This document shows, piece by piece, positions 13,101 to 23,887 of a stretch of DNA of 64,000 nucleotides. The notes beneath the pieces were generated by a model. It saw only the letters and a list, made by a program, of their open reading frames with translations. It did not search any database and was not told the origin of the DNA. How positions within the stretch are numbered: position 1 is the stretch's first letter; each line of letters opens with the position of its first letter. The stretch comes from Crotophaga sulcirostris (Eukaryota > Chordata > Aves > Cuculiformes > Crotophagidae), in NCBI GenBank assembly GCA_013397455.1, contig VYZB01000026.1:1166210-1230209 (forward strand), given 5' to 3'. The translations under genes and the position numbers were made by a program.

Positions 13101-14483
13101 ATTAGATCTAAATTATCCCTTGGAATGTGAAAAACAGATTCTTAGAAAGCTTTGGTTTGAAGCATGTGGAATAAGGCCATTATTTGACACACTGCCCAAA
13201 GAAGTGGCACTTTGTGGAGGAAAGATTCATGTGAGCATTCTTCTCTGAGACAGTAGAGACAATACTTTGCTCTTTAAGAAAAAGACACATATTACACTCT
13301 CATCTGGAGCAAGAGTGATTTCACTCTTTGATATGCACGTGAGAAGGCAAATAGTTTGCTTGTTTCTCCATGTAATGAACGTCAAGTTTCATAGAAATAT
13401 GATTTTGATGGTGGCGCAATTTGTTTGTGTGCTAGGTTTTTTTTTTCCTTTTTCTATGAAAACCCTAAAAATGTCAGTATTAATTTTTTGCTAAGTGAAC
13501 AGTGATCTGTTTAATAACCTCTTCTACAGGGCAAAGCAGCCTTAGGATGGGCTTGCTGAACCTTAGTCATTTCAGTACCAAATCTCCGTTGATTCCTTTT
13601 TCACTTCCCCTGGTGCATCCTAGAACAAGTTTTTAAGCACTTAGACTGTTTTTCCCAGGGTGATGAGTGATGGTAAATATGCTCATAGCGAAAGCACTAA
13701 TTAGCATTTTCTTCAGAAATCTTGACAGTGGCATTAATAAGTCTTTCAAAACCTTGAGTGCCATGGATCCCCTTTACCACCTTGCTGGCAATGCAATGCC
13801 ATCCTGAAACAGAAAGATGCCCAGACCCGGGTTTTAGCAGCAGAGAATCCCAGTCAGACAGTGTGGTCAAGCCTATCACTTGCGTGTGGGAGCAGAGGAT
13901 TGCAAGGCAGAGTGAAGCCTCAACAGCTGAATACTCACAAAAAAAAGTGCACGAACTCTGCACTGTTGTGCCTGGGATCAGCTTCAAGGATGTTGACATC
14001 TGCTAGTCTCTCTTCTTTCTGCTGATCCATGCAATGAGAGAGGGTCAATTTTGAAAGCTCATCAACCCCTACCATCATGACAAAGTACATTCGCTGCCTC
14101 CAGGAGAAAAGCTGAATTTGCAAGACTACACTTTAGGGGAGCTAATGTTTCATTTTCCTTACCAAGTGACTACAATAGAAATGCCACCAAGCCTAAAGTG
14201 CACTCTTGTTTGTACTGGAGGACCTCACAAGAGCTGATGTGTTTATCAGCAGCAGCATTTTGGTAAAAAAAAATATTTTAGCCCTGCTTGCAGATAGAAG
14301 CATAAATTCGTGTAAATACTCTGTACCAAACTCCCTCCAAGCTCAGGAAGAACTGCCTATATACTTTTCAGGAGATTCGGGCCAACAGTTCTGCTGAAAA
14401 TCTCCCAAAGTATCATTTTCAGGATAATGGATCTTGAAGCCCTCACCTCATAGCAGTCCATCGAAGCCAGGGGACCCACCACC
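10176..14483 (-). other. FAT3 intron segment
   Basis: Noncoding. I see only short chance reading frames and homopolymer runs (about 11390-11403, 12059-12076, 13439-13447). No exon, repeat family or RNA gene is recognised. Confidence 0.75.
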
Positions 14484-14735
14484 CTGTGAACAGAAGTCCT
14501 GTTGCTACTGGCCCTGCTATAAAGTCTGTCCTCATCTTTCTTATAAGCCCCATTCAAGTACTGAAAGGCTGCAATAAGTCTCCCCAGAGCCTTCCCTTCT
14601 TCAGGCTGAACAACTCCAACTCTCCCAGCCTTTCCCTATAGGAGAGGTGTTGCACCTCTCTGATCACCTCTGTGTGTCTCCTCTGGACCTGCTCCAACAG
14701 GTCCATGTTCTTCCTGTATTGAGGAGAGTATATGA
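14484..14735 (-). mobile_element. CR1 LINE internal fragment
   Basis: On the minus strand the frame reads the CR1 ORF2 C-terminal block (LLEQVQRR, SYRERLGELELFSLKKGRLWGDLLQ) and, after a shift, the equivalent of 'AAAGATG-GACAGACTTT-AGGGCC-GACAGGAC'. It stops abruptly at both sides: the 3' UTR and tail are missing below about 14484, and homology ends above about 14735. It looks like the same broad family as the copy at 61911-62340, but it is internally deleted and older. Confidence 0.88.
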
Positions 14736-17206
14736 CACCTTCATCCTCCTTCCCCTCGCACAGGCTACAGGACTTCAGACTGTATTTCAGCTCTGTGGAT
14801 GAGCACAGGAATCCAGAGTTACTTGTGGACAGTTTGCTTTGACATCCCCGGCTCAGCCCTGACCAGCCTTGCCAAGGTAGCACTTCCTTTAAAATAATTA
14901 AAAGGTATAATCAGAAAATAAAACTATGACATTTTTAAGTTCAAACGGTGCTATAAAAACTATTCCCCGAGCACCCTGAAACCTAACCAGCAAAAATGGG
15001 TCACTCGGACACTGTGTGAGGGGGTCAAATTCTCCCTTATTTTCATGCAATACTGTGTCATTTAAGCTGCTTTGACTTTCACAAGCTGAGCATTTGGTCA
15101 CATACATGCAGGACAATACTGCACACAGATAGATGGACGGATGCAGGGAGACAGCACATACTAGTGCACCATGAGTGATGTCCCTCTCATTCCAGTTTAT
15201 ACTCCTCTAGCACCCCAGTTCTATGTAGCATAAAGGACACAGTAGAAGACTAAGCAGAGAGATCTGATCTTAAGGCAGAAGCCTTGATAGTTTATTTAAC
15301 AGGTCTTAGTTTTGAGAAGTAAATATGAGTTTCTGAAGCAAACCCAGAAACATCAGGTGCCACAACTAAAAACCTCTACCTGGTATGGGTTGTTTACTCA
15401 TGATAACCAAGAAAAGACGAAAAAAATCAAATAAAGATCACGAATAAACTCTGTATATGCGTACCAAGATACCAAAGAGTGTCATTAAGTTTGGATCATG
15501 CTCAAGTTTTCTTTATTTGTAGAAGTACCTGGCAGGTAATCAGTTCTCCATCAATAAGAAATAACTATTTATACTATATCTCTACTAGACTGTCAGATCT
15601 TAGGCTTCCTATAAACTGAAAACACCATGTATATACAGCATGCAGCCAACTGAAATATCACATATCAACTATGTGTGATACTCAGATAGGATGCCAACAC
15701 CTGTCTTGCAACCAGTTTATGGAGTCCTCGAAATATCTGCTCTCAGTGGTGCAGAGAGAACTTTCAAATAAGGGGAAATTCCAACAAACTGAAGTACAAA
15801 ACACATTACATTTTATTGTGTAAATTCAATGATATAAAATGGTATGACTGATGGAACCATTCAAAATCAGATTAAAAAAATATAGTTGATGTTCTGCACA
15901 GTTTTTTTTCCCTCTAAGTGAGCTGCAACACGCTATTCAGTTGCTTTATCCCTCCCCTCTCCACTTTTCTTTTTTTTTCTTTTCCCTACCCTTGGGTTAG
16001 AGCCAAGAATATCAATGTGCCACAATAACCACGCTTCCTTATTTCCAACTCCTGTCTGTAGTATCATATCATATCAGCTCAACCTGGCATCAACATGGTG
16101 CTCTTCGCCGATGAGCCCAGTAAGGAATCCAATCTGTTCCTCATTATGTGATGCTTGGGAGAAATGGGAGGATAGAAAAACCCAGAAAGGAGTGAAGAGG
16201 GAGCTAATCAGGATAGCAGTGGACAGAATGAGAAATGCTAAGAAGTGAGTAATGACTGACAAAAGCGTGAAGGAGGAACATGTCAATGGGACATAGAAAG
16301 AAAGAAAAATAAAAAAGGTCAAGCAGTGAGGGAATGGAATGGGTGGGAAGGAGAAAAATGACAAGACAGCCTGAGTCAGAGAAAAGAGAAGAGAGAAACC
16401 CCAAAGAAAACAAATCCTCCTGGAACAGAGTCCTGTCCCTCTGTAAAGCGTAGGCTTTTTGAATACTTCTTCTCAGAGCTTAATTCACTGATGGAATTGA
16501 AAAAAACTCAACAAAAAGAACTTTCGAGGCAGGTAAAAAGTACTCCCACACTAACTCACTCCCAACAGGCTGCGATTTCCTCTAATTGCAAGTGAATAAT
16601 CAGGTTTCCCCTGGGCACAACGTTAGTGAAAAACTAGAATGGAATGAGAGAGGGAACACCTGCTTAATGAGTGGATTTGCCTTTCCAGAAATACTGGCAT
16701 GTAGGTGCATTTTGTAGGTGCATTATGTAGACCCACAGCACAGTTTAGGTGTGGGCGTGAGCTTACACAGTTGATTAGGCATAATTCAATTACATTTAAA
16801 TAATAAATAATGAAGGATATTTTAATTGCATACAATTTCTGTGGTGTGCAACGCTGTGCACCTTGCAAAGTCCAACTCACAAACACTCAGCAATGCCAGA
16901 TCTCAGCATGCCCAGGCTATCTGCAGCCTCCTCTGCTCTTGCCTTTGGACACAGGGTGCAATTAGTCCAACGCATGTTATTACTTCCTTCTCTGTCCTGC
17001 CTCTCATCGGACACAGAACAGGCACAGCACTTGAAATAAAGCTGCCTAAACTGCCATTCAACGTATGTTTTATTCTGCCGTGTTACACTGTGGGCTGACT
17101 AAAAGATAAATGCAGAGGAAACCAGATGCTGACTGTCTAAACTGAGCTTAAACTGGCAGTCAGGCAAATGCATGTACATGATCCTGAAAACCCGTTCCCT
17201 GCTATC
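14736..17206 (-). other. FAT3 intron segment
   Basis: AT-rich noncoding sequence with a pyrimidine tract at about 15945-15985 and a purine-rich stretch at about 16280-16400. No exon or repeat family is recognised. Confidence 0.75.
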
Positions 17207-17214
17207 ATCTGAAC
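17207..17214. repeat. left target-site duplication of the hAT MITE
   Basis: ATCTGAAC, paired with ACCTAAAC at 17418-17425 (6 of 8 identical, two transitions). Confidence 0.7.
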
Positions 17215-17417
17215 CAGGGGTGTCAAACTCATGGCCCACGGGCCGAATCCAGCCCTCCACCTTGTTTGATCCAGCCCAGCACCTTGTTTCCACCCAAGGG
17301 CAGCGCCGAGCTCCTTGCCCCTGCGCTCCTGCCAGTGCTGGGCACATTTGCAGCATGTGATGCGCATTACGCTGCAGGAGCAGGAGAACAGCAGGAGCCT
17401 TCAGTTTGACACCCCTA
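17215..17417 (+). mobile_element. hAT-type non-autonomous DNA transposon (MITE)
   Basis: The 203-bp element begins CAGGGGTGTCAAACTCATGG and ends in the inverted copy CAGTTTGACACCCCTA, a terminal inverted repeat of about 14-16 bp with the usual final G changed to A. This is a well-known hAT-type terminus. The flanks ATCTGAAC (17207-17214) and ACCTAAAC (17418-17425) agree at 6 of 8 bases, both differences being transitions, as expected for an aged 8-bp hAT target duplication. The interior is GC-rich for the region (GGCCCACGGGCC near the left end) and has no transposase frame, so it depended on another element. Orientation is arbitrary. The named family cannot be fixed without a repeat library. 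Confidence 0.85.
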
Positions 17418-17425
17418 ACCTAAAC
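17418..17425. repeat. right target-site duplication of the hAT MITE
   Basis: ACCTAAAC, the partner of 17207-17214. Confidence 0.7.
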
Positions 17426-19708
17426 CTATAGGTATCTCCCAAGAATTTCCTCCTCAGTTCCCCTATAAAGTTCTCTGCTCAGCACACAGATTCAAGGATC
17501 GTTCATTCTTCAGGCAAAAATCTCTTTTTTCTTTTTGCTCTTTTTTGGGGAGGGAATAGTATAAGGAAATCCAGATGCTTCATTTCATTTGCCTGCTGGA
17601 ACTCTATGCTTACCGCTAAGGCTTTATTTAGCTATACAAAAGTATGTAAGTATGGCTCTTGTCCCTATGCTTTAAGGTCTCCCAAAGATTTCGAAAGCAG
17701 TTGCTTACTAGGTTTGCCATATACGGTTTGCATGATGGTGTGATTAATACGGGTTTCCCTGGAACTAGCTGAGGTCGGTTTCCACATCTCACAGCCAATT
17801 AATCAAGAAGCAGAAGAAGCCCTTTTGGGCCAGAGGCTGATACATATGGGAGGTTTTGAGCAGAGTGCAAGATAAAGGCACTGAGGGATGCCTGAGGCAT
17901 CTGCATTACAGGAGAGTGGCTATTTTACTCTTTTCTGACACCATTACACTTCTCATGCCAGCTCTGTCCAGCCACAGCAAGGCTCAAGGTCAACTAGATA
18001 ATGTCAAACCCCACCAAAACCAAAAGCTAGGGCACCTCTGCACCAATGTGCGCACACAAGAATGCTAGCAATCAATGGAAGGGACATGATGGATAACTTG
18101 GGAAGAAGTACAGATAAGCATTTGTTGTTAAACTCAATTCTTAAGTTCAGAATTCTCCATCATATCATGAAAATTGATCCATCCATTACAGGAAAACATA
18201 CAACTCCCAGTCACTCCTGCACAGATCCCTGAAATTTTTACTTTACTGAAGTATAGTTTTGTTGGGTAAAACAAGAGTCGGCAAGACAGCCAGTGTTAAT
18301 CTGAGAAGAGAAAGAAAACCCCAGCATTTTCAATGATTATTTGTTCCAATGAATTGTAACTGTTAAAGAGGTGTTTCACTTCCCATGCGAATTTGTCTGC
18401 CCCAGCTCTCAGACACCCCTTCGTGCTATGCCTTTCTCCACTAGACTGAAGAGCCCTTTAGTGTTTGTTTTCTCTCCTTGAAGGTCCTTAATGCTTGCAG
18501 TAAAGAACTAGCCATTTCAGACAATTTTCCTTTCAAAGCCTGTTATTTCAGAGCAACTGCATACCAAAGTTAAAAATCACAAAAAGTGTCTAGACTAGTG
18601 TATTCCTTCTGATAATGTGCTTACTAAGCAGGACTACTGGCTGAAGCTCAACTTAGCTGGTCAACTGCATAATAGCGTCTTGTTTATTTAATGTTATTTC
18701 CAAAGGCTTTACAAATTGCCTGTGTAACAAAGTCTGCCTGTCAGTGAAATCGTCCTCTTCACTGCAAATTGGTGGCTGAGCGAGCCTGAGCAAGGTTTTG
18801 TAATAGCAAGCACAGGCAAACGCCAAGTTGCAGCCTGTCCAAATTACAGAGTGCCTTCACCCAACCTAACCGCCAACATCTATATCTTGCTGTTCTAGGC
18901 TACTCTTTCAATAAATGTTAACTATCACAAAGGTTATTATATTCCAGTATAACAACAGTCCAATCCCAAACTGATATTTTAACCTTAATGCATACCAGTC
19001 CTACACAATAAAAGATTTTCTTCATGACTAGCCGTATTAAATGCTATATGGAAAATAATGAGTTGTGCTATGCAGTCACATGCACAAACACACACTTGCT
19101 AAAGCCTGGGTTGGTTCTACCACCTGGTGTTATGGTTGCCCTTTTGGGCATCTTATACAAACACTGTTTTTGATGGCTTACTTGCTACTTGTCCAAACTA
19201 TAACCACTTAGGCTGAGATTTTCCAGGCCGAACTGCCTGCACCATGGTGAACTCCTTCAAAATTTATTGAAGATAGAATAACTGTTTCATTACAACTCAT
19301 AATAAGTTAAATTTGTCTGAAAATTTCTACTGTCCATTTCTTTTGAAAGACAGACTTTGAACTGGCATATGAGCAGCCTTTGCATCAAGAGATGTACTTG
19401 ACTTATTCTCTGTTAAAATACTGTTTTCTCTCCCAAATTATAAACCTTCAAAAAACTTTCTCTCACAAACGCTCGCTGCTTGCTTCCTAAAAACTCAAGA
19501 GCTGATTTGTGTGATTCACTCCATATCAAATAGGACGTCTCATCCTATTGCCATTATTGGTGGTCCTAGGCTTTGCCATCTGTTTGTCCCAGAGCTGAGC
19601 ACAGAAACTGTGCACACTAGTGCTATCAGCAATCTCCCAAGACAGTAAGAAAAAGAAATGTTTCCAAAAACACACTAAAATTAAAAAAAAAAAAGAGCAA
19701 CTGACAAT

Positions 19709-19763
19709 GAGAAAAAAAAGAGGAAAAAAATGAGGAAAAAAAGAGGAGAACAGGGAGAAGAGG
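19709..19763 (+). repeat. polypurine tract
   Basis: About 55 bases that are nearly all A or G, built from imperfect GAGGAAAAAAA-like units. It is a pyrimidine tract in FAT3 sense, and it explains the Phe/Ser/Leu-rich chance frame on the minus strand here. Confidence 0.8.
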
Positions 19764-20475
19764 TTGTGTCAAGGACATTGAGGAGGAAAACCATGGAATG
19801 AAAGTCTGAGAAGCAGAAATAGGAGATTTGGGACTGTAACTACTAGAGGAAGCTGGAACTTCCACAAAAACAAGAACACAGCATTCTAGACACAGGAGAA
19901 AAAGAGGTCTGTGACTGGGAGCCAAGGAAGAAACAAGTGCAGTTACAGAGTCCATCAGAGCACACCATGCAAAGCAATGAATGCCCTGCCAGGGAGGATG
20001 GGGCTGGAACAAAAGCCTCAATAGTGCGAAGTACATACAGATCTCTAGGCTGGAGAGAAGAGCCAAGAGACAGGACAAAGAGGTCTAGAAGAGGAGAGGG
20101 TAAAAAAGACACATACCAGGCACAGGTAGCAAAAGCCTGTACTAATAAGCTCTCTCTCGGCCTACAGTAAGTAAATTCCTAAACCTCAGTATTTCAAGGA
20201 AAACTACGGCAAAGTCCAATGGAAAAGTAGGTTGCATCCATGCGTAATGATGGCCACACCAGGCTGTCTGTTACTAAATGGATTTGCCATTTATCGCTGC
20301 CACACAAGGGTAATTTTTTTGTTTCTTTCCAAACCAAGGAAATCACATTCTGAAAACTTTCCCAAAGTTACACAATCTCTATTGCAAAGCCAAGTGCTGG
20401 AAAACAGAAGTTAACTACCAGCTTCCTCTGACCCTGAGGTCTTCGCTGCCTTGACTGCTGTCTCCTTGCCTGCAG

Positions 20476-20995
20476 GAAATGAGGCTGCTCTCATAGATCA
20501 AGACCACAGATCTGCAAGAGCTTGCTCTTCACAAGGATGCTTGTGCCACTTGCTGCATGAGCTGGAAGGCAGGCAGAGAGGAGGAAAGGAGGTTAGAACA
20601 GAAGCTCAGTTAAAGGCTCCGTGGGCAATTGCATTCCAACCCGTCTTCTGCCATAGGCACACACTGTGCACCAAAGACTTCATGAGCAGTTTCTACCCAC
20701 ACAAGCCACACCTCCCGCCCACACCGACACCTCCAGATGTGGTGGTCCTCACCAGCTCCAGCTGGCATCAGCTGGGCCCAACACATATCCAGTGCTTTTT
20801 AGTGGCACATGCTCAGAGAAGTCATACATCTGAAGTCATCTACAGAAAGAAACCTTTTGGGAGGATAATCATTCTCTATTCAAACCATGCTCTTAAACTT
20901 CGATTAAATAAGGTCCATACTTGGATTATGGAGGAGAAAAAACTTAAAACAGTCATTCAAAACCCAAGCCCCATTCAGGGAGGGAACTGCATAAG
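20476..20995 (+). other. candidate exon antisense to FAT3, open reading frame throughout
   Basis: A pyrimidine-rich tract ending TTGCCTGCAG (AG at 20474-20475) is followed by 520 bases and then ATAAG/GTAAGG, a strong donor with the intron starting at 20996. One frame is open across the whole 520 bases; the first stop is the TAA inside the donor itself (20997-20999). The frame enters with two bases of a codon and leaves with two. The 172 codons match no family I recognise; they are Ser/His/Pro-rich in the middle and Lys/Arg-rich at the end, with no domain or signal. It could be an antisense lncRNA exon, an unknown gene nested in the intron, or chance. No partner exon is identified with confidence. 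Confidence 0.25.
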
Positions 20996-23769
20996 GTAAG
21001 GAGCTCACATAAAAAATAATTATGTGATCATTTAAACTGAAAAACCATGGATAATGCAGGACATGCAGGAGGCAGGGTACCACGGGTAGCCTTCATTCCA
21101 CTATTTAACTCCAAGAGCTTGCCTTTATCATCTTAATTATCTTCTTTTAACATAATTGTTTGCAAAAGATAAGCAAAACCACCAAATAACAGGCAACTTG
21201 GCTCCTTTATGACTGTGACTACTTTTTATTTTATTTAAACAGAATAGTAAATGTTTATCATTGTTTTGAAATTTACCTGCCCAACCTAGACACAAGTTGT
21301 GTTTGCTTTTACTGTGAGATGTTGTTTTCTATCAGGAAGGCAGAATTATCTGATAGGAAACACAGCTAATGTAGCACAAGCAAGTTATTAAATGGAGTCC
21401 AACTGGGCACATGATGAGCAATCCCGAAAACACAGTTCAAGGGGGTAAAACACCATCATGCAACTGAGCATAATAACCTGCTTGCAAGGCTAGAGACTGC
21501 GTGGGATAGAAATAATTTAAAATCAATTGAGTTACTGTTTCTTGGCAATTTGATAGAAAGGAGAAACAGTGTAATTGGCAATCAAATACTCCTTTGGGAG
21601 CTTCCAAACAGCCAGCTGGATTTGTAAATGCATGTTAATCTGCTGAGGCCAAATCGTGCAGGCGCTTTAACAGTGGGGTAAATCGCACACTGGATGTAAA
21701 TTACTCCGAATAGGGATGTAAGCAGTAAAAAAGTACAACTTGCATGTCAAAGAAACAATGCTTTTGTCCCTAAAACTAAATAAAAACCTGCTTTCACTCC
21801 ACTGCCAAAACAGAGAGTTCACTGAACGTAATCAAGCACAGATTTACTCACCCTTTTCTTGCTAAGCAGTAACCAAATATAGCTCAGGGACGAATATGCA
21901 GTCTGCATGATTAATTAGCTGGCTTCTTTATCTAACTTGCCTTCAACCTATATATGTTTAATCATATCTATTTATTAAATCACTGAGCTTATGTATAAAA
22001 CCAAGTCCATTAGTTTGTTTTTAGTCACTATATGTAGACTGGATTTCACTGCAGGAGCAAACAGTGTGGACAAATTTTGCAATCAGCTGGATCAAGCATC
22101 TGGGAGGAGTGAGGTGGGACACAGATGCTGACGTCAACTCAAAAGGACATGCATTTCTGTGGTCCTTTAAGTCTTGTTTCAGGGTTTTCTTTGAAAAGAA
22201 TAACATTCTAACTGAGCTAATAACCTTACTGCATTCCTGGAAATAATTTTCTTTCAGTATTGATTGTCTTTATTTGATAAAAACAAAATTTACTTTATGG
22301 CCCATGCTGTGATGGAAGATGAACTGGAAGTGACCTTTTCCTGCTTAATGATCAGACTGTTCTCTTCAAAGGGAAAGATGCTTCTTGCCCATGACTGTGT
22401 CTCAAAACCATTCAACCATAGGTCTCAGGTGCCCAAGGTAGCTATGACAGCACTGCCTCCTGCAGAGGCCTCACTCTATCCATTATGGCAAGAGCCCAGA
22501 CAACTACCTAGATAATGCATTTAACTTTCAAATGGTTGAGATTAATCCCTTCCCACCCTGGTATGCCCTTGAAGAAAGGGTAGACCTTCCACAGAGCATC
22601 TCCAAAGAGCTTCACTTTGGTGGATTCCTGGCAGAATCCCCACTTCGACATAAAATTAGTGAAGGTTTCTGCTGTCATTTCTATCCATGTATCTCCTTAA
22701 ACTGTCCTGAGAAAGAGAGATGGTGCTGAATCCTAGTCCCATTGCTCTCTTGAGATGTGTTTGAAGTCACTCATAAAACCAGACCTTGTAGCTGTACAGG
22801 CAAATAAATCCTCCAAGGTTGCTGGGAGACATTATGGGATGCCAAGCGGCCAAGCCAGGCAAGCATCTTTTGAATGCCCCCAGGCAGTCTGATATCACAA
22901 TTAACTCTGCACTGGACATCAGTGGTTTCTGGGAAGTTTGCAAGCCAATATGGGTAAAATGTAAGCAGTTTAGGGAATGACAACTGCTCTGGGACTAATA
23001 CTTTATAAGCAACACAAAAAGTGGGGAAGAAGAAATTCTTCCCAGGTGAAGAATAAATAGAACATATATCCTGCTCCATACCTTTCTCCCATGGTGAAGA
23101 ACACATGCTCCAAGAGGTCAAATTTTCTCTGACAACATAGAATGCAGCTCTTCATGTTAAGAAGGTAAACTGAAACTGTACAAGTGCAAAATAATTATGG
23201 TGGGGGGAGTGGAATAAAACCAAATGCAACCAATAAACCCCCAGGATTCACATCCTCCGAGGAAGCAAAATCACATTGTCCATGTCAATTCCAAAGTTTC
23301 AGAGTGAAATTAGCTGCCTCCAGGTGTAGCAATTCAGCAACAAGGAAACTGAAGATGACTTTTGTTATTCCTGAGCCATTTGAAAAAGATTACTTCACTC
23401 TGCATCTGGCATGAAACTGTTATCCAAATGCCTCTCAAGGAAAGTGCTGTAACATCCACAACAAGTAAGTGTTTTAGAACTAAAACAGACTAAACAGTAG
23501 AAAATATAACGGGAAGTAAAATACAGTACTTTTTCCCCAGAGAGGGCTCTATTACAGCCTTCAGTAGTGCAAAGTACCACAGGATTACTTCTTTTCTCCT
23601 GGTTATGATTAAATGCTAATTTGGAAAAATGTACCATAAAAAAAAAGAAACCTTAAGAGTTGAGAAAAGACTCCAATGGTCTTACAGTCAAGGTCGAATC
23701 CCATCTCAATCGATACAAACTGGCTTCCTTTGTTTACACCTTCTTTTTCTTACTTTCATACATTTGTAG

Positions 23770-23887
23770 TTTTTTCTAAGTTTCTTTGCGGGTAAGCCTC
23801 CAAATTGTCCCATCTGAGCTCACAGCTTGCTGGAACACCTCCAGCCACTCCTGCTTTATGTCACCTTTCCTGTAGCTAGAAGGTCAG
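23770..23887 (+). other. candidate short exon antisense to FAT3, perfect donor
   Basis: A pyrimidine-rich stretch (about 23739-23765) ends in TTTGTAG at 23769. The 118 bases that follow end in CAG/GTAAGT (intron from 23888), an exact match to the donor consensus. It lies 2.8 kb downstream of the 20476-20995 candidate on the same strand, so the two could belong to one antisense transcript. A shorter alternative starts after CTGTAG at about 23875. Confidence 0.2.

Noticed and set aside
19626..20078. 150-codon minus-strand frame rich in Phe, Ser and Leu
   Set aside because: Much of it is the complement of a polypurine tract. It has no ATG-supported domain and no splice sites at its ends.
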